From Nocardia brasiliensis ATCC 700358 (GTDB taxonomy: Bacteria; Actinomycetota; Actinomycetes; Mycobacteriales; Mycobacteriaceae): DNA of 64,000 nucleotides. The stretch lies in the NCBI RefSeq assembly GCF_000250675.2, contig NC_018681.1:3038001-3102000 (forward strand). The letters are read 5' to 3'. Positions 9,191 to 17,582 of this stretch are shown piece by piece. The position numbers and the translations under genes were made by a program. The notes beneath the pieces were generated by a model. It ran no database searches and had not been told where the DNA came from. It worked only from the letters and a program-made list of their open reading frames with translations. The stretch's first letter is position 1. Each line of letters starts with the position of its first letter.

Positions 9191-9541
9191 TTATGCCGCT
9201 ACCGCGGTCTGGAGCAGGTGCAGCGCGGTGTCCGGGTCGTCCACGTCGATGACGAGGCGGGTGAATGCGGCGCCGGCGAGTTCGATGCGCAGCGCGCGGC
9301 CGTCGAACCTGGTGTCCCAGAATTCTTTTCGGCCCTTGCCGCGGAAGGTGCCCGCGGCGATCACGCCGGGGAAGAAGGTGCCGGGCGTGCGCAGCCACGG
9401 CGGGCGCAGGTCCACCTCGGCCTTGGTCACCGCGGTGATGTCGGCTAGATCGAAAGTGATCTGCTCACGCAGCGCGAGGACCTGATGCCCACCGAGCACC
9501 TGGATCGTCACGGTCGTACCGGTGACCTCGACTTCAACCAT
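9191..9541 (-). CDS. Conserved hypothetical protein, 116 aa
   Basis: This small soluble protein has no signal peptide and no membrane segment. It is mostly beta-strand-like, with FRGKGRKEFWDTRFDGRA in the middle and a C-terminal LVIDVDDPDTALHLLQ. I recognise it as a type common in Nocardia, Rhodococcus and Streptomyces genomes and would guess a PH-like fold, but no function is known. The ATG at 9541 is chosen over 9553 because a GAGGTG ribosome binding site stands at the right distance. It is transcribed toward the racemase gene and stands alone. Confidence 0.7.
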   Translation of the reverse strand: MVEVEVTGTTVTIQVLGGHQVLALREQITFDLADITAVTKAEVDLRPPWLRTPGTFFPGVIAAGTFRGKGRKEFWDTRFDGRALRIELAGAAFTRLVIDVDDPDTALHLLQTAVAA

Positions 9542-9850
9542 TGCGCACCTCACTTAGCCGACAACTTGCTACGACATTCAGGATGCAAGACCGACCTGGT
9601 CGTAGCCTGTGCCGTTCCTATGATTTCTCTCAGGATTGCGGACATGCTCCTACGTAGATATGCGCATCTACACATTTGAGCCGTTGTGGGCGGCCGATCG
9701 CCAATGCCTGTGTGGCGGGATAAAAACCGCAAGGGCGGTATGAGATTCTCGTCATGCTCGTGCTCCACCCGCTCCGCGAAAGGTCCAGCCCGATCGGCGA
9801 CCGGTGGGTAGGTCGCTGCTCGGGGTCCGCCCGCGAGAAGAGGTGCCGCG
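9542..9850. other. Intergenic region between divergent small genes
   Basis: About 310 bases hold no convincing gene. A short imperfect palindrome lies at 9654-9671 (GTAGAT and ATCTAC arms around ATGCGC) and could be a regulator site. An AT-rich stretch near 9720-9750 (GATAAAAACC, then TATGAGAT) could carry the promoter of the secreted protein gene. Nothing else is seen. Confidence 0.4.
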
Positions 9851-10375
9851 GTGTTGCTGCTCGGCAAGTTCACCCTGACGGCGGCGGTATCCGCCGCGTT
9901 CCTCATCCCGTTCTTCCCGGATACAGCGTCCGCGCTGCCGCCGGCGGGCACGTGTGCGGGCGGCGACTTTCGCTGGACCGCTGTCGACGGCGCGATCGAT
10001 ATGTCGCCGAACACGCTGACCTTCACCTCGGTCGGTGTGCTGCGGGACTGTTCCGGCGGCCCCGAGGGCATCACCGGCGGCACGTTCACGGGCACCCACA
10101 TCGCGACCTCGGACTGCATGCATCCGGCGGACGGGCCGATCACCGTCGACGTGCTGTGGTCGAACGGGGAGACGAGCAGGCTGTGGGGTCAGTGGCCGGT
10201 CACCATGCAGCAGCCGACCGTCGGCCCGCTGGCGGTGGTGGCCGGACTCGGCCAGGGCAGCACGGTCCGGATCACCGCGGACTACGAGATGATGACCCCC
10301 GAGATGATCGGCGGCTGCCTCGGCCCGGGCCTGCGCACCGGCGTCGGCCGGCTCAGCGCGGCGACGTTCCAGTGA
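9851..10375 (+). CDS. Small secreted protein
   Basis: This 174-residue protein starts at a GTG with an AGAGG site upstream. It has a signal peptide of about 29 residues ending near TASA. The mature part has four scattered cysteines (TCAGG, RDCSGG, SDCMHP, GGCLG) that could form two disulfides, and a beta-rich pattern around VDVLWSNGETS. A second secreted protein at 27903-28352 has a matching WSDGS segment and similar cysteine positions, so the two look like distant relatives. The function is unknown. The last 23 bases overlap the end of the convergent isomerase gene. Confidence 0.75.
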   Translation: MLLLGKFTLTAAVSAAFLIPFFPDTASALPPAGTCAGGDFRWTAVDGAIDMSPNTLTFTSVGVLRDCSGGPEGITGGTFTGTHIATSDCMHPADGPITVDVLWSNGETSRLWGQWPVTMQQPTVGPLAVVAGLGQGSTVRITADYEMMTPEMIGGCLGPGLRTGVGRLSAATFQ

Positions 10376-10925
10376 CCGCCTGCTCGGCGACGTCGAGCAC
10401 GCCCGCCAGCCACGGCGTGTAGCTGCCCGGGTCGGCGATCAGCCGCTCGCGCAACGTGTCCGGGTGGATCCACGCGTAGTCGGCGACCTCGGCCGGGTCC
10501 GGGTGCGGCGCCCCGTCGGTGAGTTTGCCGACCAGTACGTGATCCCATTCGAATTCGACGCGCCCGGTGGCGGAGTCCTCGGCGTGGTAGCGATAGACGC
10601 CCACCTCGGTGAGCGCGGTGGCCAAGCCCATCTCCTCGGCGAGGCGCACCGCGGCCCCGGCCTCGACCGGTTCGCCCGGTGCGGGATGCCCGCAGCAGGT
10701 GTTCGCCCACTGTGCCGGGAAGCGGGTCTTGACCGCCGCCCGCTGCTGCAACAGCACCCGCCCGTCCGCGTCGTAGAGCAGCACCGAGAACGCGCGGTGC
10801 AGCCGGCCCGGCGCCTGGTGCGCCAGCGCCACCGAGCACGTCCCGACCGCGTGACCCGCGTCGTCGACGAGCTCGACGAGCAGGGCCTCGCGGTCGGTCA
10901 GTGGCTGGTCGGCAGAGTTGGTCAC
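10353..10925 (-). CDS. idi: Isopentenyl-diphosphate delta-isomerase, type 1
   Basis: This 190-residue NUDIX-fold enzyme interconverts IPP and DMAPP, the two C5 isoprenoid units, using Mg and a protonated cysteine. The catalytic cysteine is C78 in TCCGHP, metal-ligand histidines sit in LHRAF and CGHP, and the NUDIX-like helix is RLAEEMGL. The glutamates in VEFEWDHV fit the second acid/metal site. It starts at a GTG that overlaps the methyltransferase stop by four bases. It is therefore the third gene of the encapsulin operon, which suggests it supplies DMAPP (and so GPP) to that pathway rather than acting as a free-standing housekeeping isomerase. Confidence 0.93.
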   Translation of the reverse strand: MTNSADQPLTDREALLVELVDDAGHAVGTCSVALAHQAPGRLHRAFSVLLYDADGRVLLQQRAAVKTRFPAQWANTCCGHPAPGEPVEAGAAVRLAEEMGLATALTEVGVYRYHAEDSATGRVEFEWDHVLVGKLTDGAPHPDPAEVADYAWIHPDTLRERLIADPGSYTPWLAGVLDVAEQAVTGTSPR

Positions 10926-11794
10926 CTGCCTACCTTATCGGCGGCGATCAGCAGGTACTGGAAACTGCCCTCCTTGTACGCGGTCAGGAACGGCTTCTCC
11001 ACGCCGGTCGCCAGCTCGGATTTGGTGCGCAGTTCCCAGTAGGGGATGGTCGCCGCGGTGAGGTCGGTGACGCCGATCGGGACCAGGCCGTTGTCGGCCA
11101 TGGCGCGGAAGTATTCGCTGCGCGGGTGGATCATGCAGCCGTAGTGCGCGTCGATCCAGCTGACCGACGACGATCGCCCGCCGGTGAGGTCGTTGGAGCA
11201 GCCGGTGATGCAGACATAGCGGCCGCCCGGTTCCAGTAGCCGGGCGAATTCGCGGAACAGATCGAACAGGTCGACGTACATCGTCGTCTCGTTCGTCCAG
11301 ATGGCGCGCCTGGACCACGGCTCGAATCCGGTTTCCAGCATGTTCCGGAAGTGGAACTGCACCTTGTCCGCGACGCCGCGTGCGGCGGCCTGCTCGTTGG
11401 CGAAGCGCACCTGGTATTCGGAGATGGTGACGCCGTCGACCGCGCAGCCGAAGCGCTGGTTGGCCATGAAGCTCGTCCCGCCGCGACCCGATCCGCCGTC
11501 CATCAGCCGGTCCCCGGGCCGGACGTCACCGAGATTGTCGAGCAGCAACTCGGCCTGCGCGGTCTCCAACCGGTGCAGTTCCTTGACGATGCGTTCCTGC
11601 CTGGTCTCCTCCGGCCCGGTCAGGACCGACAGATCGGGGGCGCCGATACCGTAGTGATGGTGGTAAAGCCCGTCCACCTCACCGAGTTTCGTGTTGACCC
11701 GGTCGTCGTTCGGGTTGTTGTTCCAGTAGTCGGCGACCGACTTCTGGTAGCTGGTGCGGAGCACGGTGTCGGTGTGCGGGTTGAGCGTGGTCAT
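10922..11794 (-). CDS. Geranyl diphosphate 2-C-methyltransferase-like enzyme
   Basis: This 290-residue SAM-dependent methyltransferase closely resembles the GPP methyltransferase of 2-methylisoborneol biosynthesis in Streptomyces. Shared features are the LGEVDGLYHHHYGIG block (residues 38-51), the SAM loop MDGGSGRGG (98-106), NETTMYVDL (168-176), and AMADNGLVP and PYWELR further on. Known members methylate C2 of GPP, and related ones methylate IPP, so the exact substrate is not settled. It lies between a family 2B encapsulin shell gene (143 bases upstream) and idi (4-base overlap). In typical 2-methylisoborneol loci the partner is a terpene cyclase, and none is present in this window. Confidence 0.88.
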   Translation of the reverse strand: MTTLNPHTDTVLRTSYQKSVADYWNNNPNDDRVNTKLGEVDGLYHHHYGIGAPDLSVLTGPEETRQERIVKELHRLETAQAELLLDNLGDVRPGDRLMDGGSGRGGTSFMANQRFGCAVDGVTISEYQVRFANEQAAARGVADKVQFHFRNMLETGFEPWSRRAIWTNETTMYVDLFDLFREFARLLEPGGRYVCITGCSNDLTGGRSSSVSWIDAHYGCMIHPRSEYFRAMADNGLVPIGVTDLTAATIPYWELRTKSELATGVEKPFLTAYKEGSFQYLLIAADKVGR

Positions 11795-11937
11795 GCGAGA
11801 TCATCCCCTTTGGTCACGGTAGGGCTCACATTGCGGGACTGCGTCTTTCGGGGTCGTCGGGTCGGTGGTCAGGTGTCGTTGTAGCGTCTGCTGCCGGCGT
11901 GCCGGGCGCGGGAGAGCGCCGACATGGCTGCGCCCCG

Positions 11938-13344
11938 TCAGTCGGCTTGGCGGGCGACCAGGACGTTGTCGAGCACGCCGAGCGCGTCCGGGACCAGCAC
12001 GGCGGCCGAGTAGTAGCAGCTGACCAGGTAGGAGATGATCGACTGGTCGTCGATGCCCTTGAACCGCACATTCAGGCTGGGCTCGTACTCGTCCGGGATG
12101 CCGATCTGGTGCAGGCCGATCACGCCCTGGTCCTTCTCACCGGTGCGCATGGCCAGGATCGAGGTGGTCGCGGTCTCGCTGACCGGGATCTTGCCGCACG
12201 GGAAGATCGGCACCCCGCGCCAGGCGGGCACGCGGTGGCCGTCCACGTCCACCGGGTCCGGATACAGGCCGCGCTTGCTGCATTCGCGCCCGAACGCGGC
12301 GATGGCTTTCGGGTGGGCGAGAAAGAGTTTGGTGCTGCGGCGCATGCTGAGCAGTTCGTCCATGTCGTCCGGCGTGGGCGGGCCCGACTCGGTGGCGATG
12401 CGCTGTTTGAGATCGCAATTGTGCAGCAGGCCGAAGTCGGGATTATTGACGAGGTCGTTCTCCCGGCGTTCGTAGAGCGCCTCGACGGTCAGGCGCAGTT
12501 GCTGTTCGACCTGGTTCATCGGATCGTTGAACAGGTCGGCGACCCTGGTGTGTACCCGCAGCACGCTCTGCGCCAGGCTCAGCTCGTATTGCCGCGGCGC
12601 CGAGTCGTAGTCGACGAAGGTGCCGGTGAGCATCGGCTCCCCGGCGTGCCCGGACGCGACTTCGATATCGGCCTCGCCCTTGTGGTTCTGCGGCTGGGTG
12701 GACACCGCGGCGACGCGCGAGAGTTGCTCGCGGAGTGCGGGTGCGTTCTCGGTCACTTCGTCGAGGGCTTGCCTGGGCAGCACGAGAACCGTTGTCCGCG
12801 TGACGGTTTTGACGGTGGCCGGCCAAATGGCATCCGGATCGGTGAGCGTTTGTTCGCCGAAGAAATCACCGCCCGCCAACATGCCGAGTTTGGTCTGCTC
12901 GCCGTATTCGCCGGAGCCCAGTTTGCTCAGTTTTCCGTGCACGATGAGGACGACCTGATGCATCGGATTTCCGAATTCGGCGACCACGGTGCCCGGTTCC
13001 AGATCTCGCTGCTCGAAACGGTCGGACAGCGCGCGCAACACTTCTTCGTCGTCGAAACCGCGCAGTGGCGGAAGTTCCTGGAGTTCCAAGGGAATGACGC
13101 GCGCCTGTGACCCGTCGACGATGAATTCCACCTCGCCGTTGCCGACGGTGTGCGTGAGGCGGCGGTTCACCCGGTACACACCGCCGTTGACCTGGGTCCA
13201 TGGCAGCATACGGGTGAGCCAGCGCGAGCTGATGCCCTGCATCTGCGGTTCGGATTTGGTGGTGTGCGCCAGTTTGGCGGCCGCGGAGGTACTGAGGCTC
13301 TTGCGGACATTGTTTTCCGTGTGGACGGGCATTTCGATGGTCAT
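11938..13344 (-). CDS. Family 2B encapsulin nanocompartment shell protein with cyclic-nucleotide-binding domain
   Basis: This 468-residue protein matches the EshA-like family 2B encapsulins, HK97-fold shell proteins that self-assemble and enclose enzymes. The order is a flexible N-arm (about 1-45), a shell segment, an inserted cyclic-nucleotide-binding domain (about 90-215, with GDFFGEQ at 159-165), and the remaining HK97 fold ending in ISYLVSCYYSAAVLVPDA. The phosphate cassette GDFFGEQTLTDPDAIWPATV has tryptophan-proline where canonical domains have an arginine. The first gene of its operon, it has a GGGAGGA site and is followed by the methyltransferase and idi. No helix-turn-helix follows the nucleotide domain, so this is not a CRP-type regulator. 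Confidence 0.9.
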   Translation of the reverse strand: MTIEMPVHTENNVRKSLSTSAAAKLAHTTKSEPQMQGISSRWLTRMLPWTQVNGGVYRVNRRLTHTVGNGEVEFIVDGSQARVIPLELQELPPLRGFDDEEVLRALSDRFEQRDLEPGTVVAEFGNPMHQVVLIVHGKLSKLGSGEYGEQTKLGMLAGGDFFGEQTLTDPDAIWPATVKTVTRTTVLVLPRQALDEVTENAPALREQLSRVAAVSTQPQNHKGEADIEVASGHAGEPMLTGTFVDYDSAPRQYELSLAQSVLRVHTRVADLFNDPMNQVEQQLRLTVEALYERRENDLVNNPDFGLLHNCDLKQRIATESGPPTPDDMDELLSMRRSTKLFLAHPKAIAAFGRECSKRGLYPDPVDVDGHRVPAWRGVPIFPCGKIPVSETATTSILAMRTGEKDQGVIGLHQIGIPDEYEPSLNVRFKGIDDQSIISYLVSCYYSAAVLVPDALGVLDNVLVARQAD

Positions 13345-13831
13345 GCGTGGTCCTCCCCTCGAGTTAAGGCACCGAGACGAACAGCTCGAAGACGGTTTTA
13401 CTGCACCACGAATAAGCGGGCAGGAAACCCGCGAAAGCTACGGTGAACGAACGAAATGTCTTACACGACAGTGTGTTCCAGACGGCCCGAGTTTAGTCCG
13501 GGCGGTCGGGCCCGCGCAGCGGAATATCGCAGATGTTCGTGCCGCGATTCGGATGGTCACGACACGCGACCGATCGAAACAACGCCGGATAACAGTGTGC
13601 GTACGAACGGTGATTCGGCGGACAGATCGCGCGGCGATAGCTACCCTCGCGCGCCGCTAACAGCGCGCGACCGACATGGATCGGGTCACAGCAGCCACAT
13701 AATGGACACTTGGTGTGGGAAGCTCGACGGAACATGTAGCCGGCGTACTTCTCGGGGACCGGAAGGGACTCCTTTTCGGCGGAGTGCGCCGGTCGTGTGT
13801 GCCACGTTCTAGGGTAGGGCCAGGAGCGATT
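13345..13831. promoter_or_regulatory. Divergent promoter region of the encapsulin operon and the acyl-CoA synthetase gene
   Basis: The region of nearly 490 bases holds no convincing gene and must carry both promoters. Visible structure includes a small hairpin at 13416-13432 (GCGGG and CCCGC) and a short dyad at 13463-13474 (ACAC-GACA-GTGT). GC-rich inverted segments lie around 13630-13670. On the minus strand a TAAACT near 13490 is a possible -10. No known riboswitch was recognised. Confidence 0.4.
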
Positions 13832-16813
13832 GTGAAGTTCAGCGCGAAGGATTTGGTCGGGTCGGTGCAGCGGTTGATGGCAACCGCGCAGAACGGCCTC
13901 GAGGTCATCCGCTTCGGCGGGTTGACCCATGATGTCGAGTCGTCCCCGTTCGAGGTGGTCGAGCGCAGGCGCATGTACCGGCTGCGACACTACTTCCCGG
14001 ACGACACGACCCCGGACCGGCCGGTCGTGCTGCTCGTGCCTCCGTTGATGGTGAACGCCGACATCTGGGACGTGAACGCCGAGGACGGCGCCGTCGGGAT
14101 CCTGCATCGGGGCGGAATCGATTGCTGGGTGGTCGATTTCGGCTCGCCGGCGAAAGAAGAGGGCGGCTGGGAGCGCGACCTGGCCGACCATGTGCTCGCG
14201 GTGAGCAGCGCGATCGACGCGGTGACCGAGGCGACCGGCAGCAGCGTGCACCTGATGGGGTACTCGCAGGGCGGCATGTTCGCCTACCAGGTCGCCGCCT
14301 ACCGGTACGGCAAGGGCGTGCAGAGCATCGTGACGTTCGGCAGTCCCGTCGACATCGTCGCGGGCATGCCGTTCGGCCTGCCCTACGGCATGGTCTCCGA
14401 CGTCGCCGATTTCCTGGCCGATCATGTGGTGACCCGGCTGCCGATCACCGATTCGATGGTGCGGATCGGCTTCCAGATGCTCGATCCGATGAAGACCGCG
14501 AAGGCCAGGCTCGACTTCCTGCGCCAACTGCACGACCGGGAGGCGTTGCTGCCCAAGGAGCGGCAGCGCCGGTTCCTGAACAGTGACGGCTGGGTCGGCT
14601 ATGCCGGTCCGGCCGCCGCCGATCTGCTCAAGCAGTTCGTCGCGCACAACCGTTTGATGTTGGGCGGCTTCGTGATTCGCGACCACCCGGTCTCGCTCGC
14701 GGAGCTGAAGTGCCCGATCCTCGCGTTCGTCGGCGAGGTGGACGACATCGGCCAGCCCGGGGCGGTGCGCGGCATCGTGCGGGCCGCGCCGAACGCGGAG
14801 GTCTACGAGGCCACGCTGGTCGCCGGGCATTTCGGTCTGGTCGCGGGCAGCACCGCGACCAACCACACCTGGCCGCTGGTGCGGCAGTGGGTCGACTGGC
14901 TCGAACGAGACACCTTGCTGCCGCCGGAGATCCATCCGATGGTCGATCAGGTCGAGTCGAACCGGCCGCGTTCGGCGGCCACCCGCGTGGTGCACACCGC
15001 GGCCTCGCTGGCCGAGGCGGGCGCGGGCGTCGGTAAGGCGCTGGAGGGTATCGCGAACAACACCGTGCGCGGCTCGGTGGAGCTGGCGGGGGAGGCCGCG
15101 CGGGCGTTGCCCCGGCTGACCCGGCTCGGCATGATCCAGCCGCACACCCGGATCTCGCTCGGCAGGCTGATCGCCGAACAGGGCAGGCGCGCCCCGCTGA
15201 AGGATCTGTTCCTCTTCGACGACCGGGTGCATACCAACGCCGCGGTCAACGTGCGCATCGACAACGTGGTGCGCGGGCTGATCTCGGTCGGCATCCGCCC
15301 GGCGATGCGGGTCGGTGTGATCATGGAAACCCGGCCGAGCGCGCTGGCGACGGTCGCCGCGCTGTCGCGGCTCGGCGCGGTGGCGGTGCTGCTCGCGCCC
15401 GGCAGTGAACTCGTTCGCGCGCTGGAACTGACCCACGTCGACACGGTGGTCGCGGATCCGGAGAACCTGCGGCACGCGGCGGGCACCGGCGCGCGGGTGC
15501 TGGTACTCGGCGGCGGGGACGCCAGGCAGTTGGATCTGCCCGCCGACGGCCAGGTGATCGACCTCGAGCAGATCGATCCCGCGCAGGTGAAGCTGCCCGG
15601 CTGGTACCGGCCCGACCCCGGGCTCGCGCGGGAGCTGGCGTTCGTGCTCGTCACCGGCACCGGCGACCGGCTCGAGACCAAATACATCACCAACCATCGC
15701 TGGGCGCTGTCGGCCTTCGGCACCGCGACCACCGCCGACCTGAACCGCAGGGACACGGTGTACTGCCTTGCGCCGCTGCATCATTCGTCCGGCCTGCTGG
15801 TCAGTCTGGGCGGCGCGATCGCGGGCGGCAGCCGGATCGCGCTGGCCCGCTCGCTGGACCCGGCCCGGTTCGCCGAAGAGGTGCACCGCTACGGCGTCAC
15901 GGTGGTCACCTACACCTGGACGATGATGCGCGACATCCTCGACGCCGAGGTGTTCCCGGCCGGGCCGTATTCACCCAGCCCGGCCGCCAACCACCACTGG
16001 CATCCGATTCGGCTGTTCATCGGCTCCGGCATGCCCGCGGGACTGTGGCGGCGTACTACCGAGCAGTTCGATCCGGCGCGGGTGGTGGAGTTCTACGCCT
16101 CCATCGAGGGTGACGTGGTGCTGGCCAATGTGCAGGGCGCCAAACGCGGCTGCAAGGGCAGGCCGGTCCCCGGCACCGCCCGGGTGGAACTGGTTGCCTA
16201 CGACCCGGTCACCGGGGAGATCCAGACCGACGAGGCCGGGTATGCCCGGCGGTGCGCGGACAACGAGGTCGGCCTGCTGATCGGCAAAGCGTCCGAGGGC
16301 GTGGACATTTCCGTCGGCGGGCTGCGCGGCGTGTTCGCGCCCGGCGACTCGTGGATGCCGACGGAGAACCTGTTCCGCCGCGACAGCGACGGCGACTACT
16401 GGCTGATCGACCGCAAGGACACCGTCATCCACACCGCGCGCGGGCCGGTGTTCGGCCAGCCGATCGTCGATGTGCTCAACGACATCACCGCGGTCGACAT
16501 GGAGGTCGCGTACGGACTGGACGCGGGTGAGCACTGCATCGCGGTCGCCGCCGTATGTGTGCGCAAGGGATTCCGGCTGGAGCCCAAGGACGTGACCGAG
16601 GCGTTGCGTGCGCTCGATCCGGACCAGCGGCCCGATGTGGTCTACGTGGTGGACGAGATCCCGCGCAGTTCCTCCTACCGTCCGTCCACCCGTGCGGTGC
16701 AGGCGGCGGGACGCCCCGAGTCGGGGCCGGATACCTGGTGGTACAACCGGACCTCGGACGCCTACGAAATCCTCACCGAGGAAGACGCGGCCGCCGTGCT
16801 CGGCGACCGATAG
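13832..16813 (+). CDS. Alpha/beta hydrolase (PhaC-like) fused to acyl-CoA synthetase-like domain
   Basis: This 993-residue protein has two parts. Residues 1 to about 365 are a PHB-synthase-like alpha/beta hydrolase with the elbow GYSQGG (serine near 145) and a late AGHFGLV with the likely catalytic histidine. Residues about 430-990 resemble AMP-forming acyl-CoA synthetases, ending in a WLIDRKDT segment. The usual phosphate-binding loop (TSGTTGxPK) is replaced by VTGTGDRLETKY, so adenylation may be altered or lost. The length matches an 'acyl-CoA synthetase' group found in mycobacteria and nocardiae. The GTG at 13832 follows a CAGGAG site; the 39 upstream codons are not family-like. The substrate is unknown, with a lipid acyl chain most likely. 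Confidence 0.85.
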   Translation: MKFSAKDLVGSVQRLMATAQNGLEVIRFGGLTHDVESSPFEVVERRRMYRLRHYFPDDTTPDRPVVLLVPPLMVNADIWDVNAEDGAVGILHRGGIDCWVVDFGSPAKEEGGWERDLADHVLAVSSAIDAVTEATGSSVHLMGYSQGGMFAYQVAAYRYGKGVQSIVTFGSPVDIVAGMPFGLPYGMVSDVADFLADHVVTRLPITDSMVRIGFQMLDPMKTAKARLDFLRQLHDREALLPKERQRRFLNSDGWVGYAGPAAADLLKQFVAHNRLMLGGFVIRDHPVSLAELKCPILAFVGEVDDIGQPGAVRGIVRAAPNAEVYEATLVAGHFGLVAGSTATNHTWPLVRQWVDWLERDTLLPPEIHPMVDQVESNRPRSAATRVVHTAASLAEAGAGVGKALEGIANNTVRGSVELAGEAARALPRLTRLGMIQPHTRISLGRLIAEQGRRAPLKDLFLFDDRVHTNAAVNVRIDNVVRGLISVGIRPAMRVGVIMETRPSALATVAALSRLGAVAVLLAPGSELVRALELTHVDTVVADPENLRHAAGTGARVLVLGGGDARQLDLPADGQVIDLEQIDPAQVKLPGWYRPDPGLARELAFVLVTGTGDRLETKYITNHRWALSAFGTATTADLNRRDTVYCLAPLHHSSGLLVSLGGAIAGGSRIALARSLDPARFAEEVHRYGVTVVTYTWTMMRDILDAEVFPAGPYSPSPAANHHWHPIRLFIGSGMPAGLWRRTTEQFDPARVVEFYASIEGDVVLANVQGAKRGCKGRPVPGTARVELVAYDPVTGEIQTDEAGYARRCADNEVGLLIGKASEGVDISVGGLRGVFAPGDSWMPTENLFRRDSDGDYWLIDRKDTVIHTARGPVFGQPIVDVLNDITAVDMEVAYGLDAGEHCIAVAAVCVRKGFRLEPKDVTEALRALDPDQRPDVVYVVDEIPRSSSYRPSTRAVQAAGRPESGPDTWWYNRTSDAYEILTEEDAAAVLGDR

Positions 16814-16929
16814 CCGTTCGCGCGCCGCCGAATTCAGCAGCTCGAGCCGCCCGCATGTGCGGGCGGCGGCCGCGCGCCGTAGCATCCCACGCTGACGTTG
16901 CTGTCCGATTCTGTTCACAGGGGTATTTG

Positions 16930-17529
16930 GTGCGATCGAGCCTGATCTACCGCAACGCCACCGTCTACGAGTTGCTGATGCGCGCGCTGTACGGCCGGCA
17001 CTACGCGGCCCGGTACCGCGCCGTGGAGGCGCTGGTGCCGGTCGGCGCGAGCGTGGTCGACCTGTGCTGCGGTCCGGCGACCCTGTACACCCGGTATCTG
17101 CGGCAGAAGTCGGTCGACTACACGGGGTTGGATCGCAACGACGGATTCGTCGCGAAGCTCAGCGCGGCGGGCGGGCAGGGCCGAGTCTGGAATCTGAATT
17201 CCGACACACCGCTGCCCGCGGCGGACTATGTGCTGATGCAGGCCAGCCTCTATCACTTCCTGCCCGATCCCGCGCCGGTGCTCGACCGGATGCTGGCCGC
17301 GGCGCGCAAGCAGGTGATCATCGCTGAGCCCGTGCGCAACCTGGCCAGCAGCGACAATCGAGTGCTCGCGCTGCTCGGCCAGCGTTTCACCGATGCCGGT
17401 GACGGCGCGCAGGCGCACCGCTTCACCGAGGCGACGCTGGACGAGTTCTTCCGGCGCTACGCGGCCCGCATCGACCGGCAGGAACTCATCGCGGGCGGGC
17501 GCGAAAAGCTGTACGTCCTCGACGCTTAG
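16930..17529 (+). CDS. Class I SAM-dependent methyltransferase
   Basis: This 199-residue protein has the Rossmann methyltransferase motif VVDLCCGPATLY near residues 41-52 and a post-motif acidic YTGLDRN. These are followed by QASLYHFLPDPAPVLDRML, a pattern of small-molecule or lipid methyltransferases. A GTG at 16930 with an AGGGG site upstream is the best start; an in-frame TTG lies just before it. It stands alone between the acyl-CoA-synthetase fusion and the convergent aminotransferase gene. The substrate cannot be inferred. Confidence 0.8.
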   Translation: MRSSLIYRNATVYELLMRALYGRHYAARYRAVEALVPVGASVVDLCCGPATLYTRYLRQKSVDYTGLDRNDGFVAKLSAAGGQGRVWNLNSDTPLPAADYVLMQASLYHFLPDPAPVLDRMLAAARKQVIIAEPVRNLASSDNRVLALLGQRFTDAGDGAQAHRFTEATLDEFFRRYAARIDRQELIAGGREKLYVLDA

Positions 17530-17582
17530 GCGCTGTCTCGAAGTCCCATCCGGCGCATCCGGCCGGACTTCGAGACAGGGCC
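17530..17582. terminator. Strong bidirectional terminator hairpin
   Basis: A perfect 14-bp stem (17533-17546 CTGTCTCGAAGTCC, 17565-17578 its complement) extends through AGGC/GCCT after one mismatch. It fills the space between two convergent stop codons. Confidence 0.85.

Noticed and set aside
11938..13344. Reading the cyclic-nucleotide domain protein as a CRP/FNR regulator
   Set aside because: There is no helix-turn-helix after the nucleotide domain. The flanking sequences and length match the encapsulin shell instead.
13345..13831. Riboswitch upstream of the encapsulin gene
   Set aside because: Only a 5-bp hairpin and a short dyad are seen. The conserved cores of the cobalamin, ydaO and GEMM riboswitches were looked for and not found.
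13493..15886. 797-codon minus-strand open frame opposite the acyl-CoA synthetase fusion
   Set aside because: No domain or ribosome binding site is seen, and the plus-strand gene is clearly real along its whole length.
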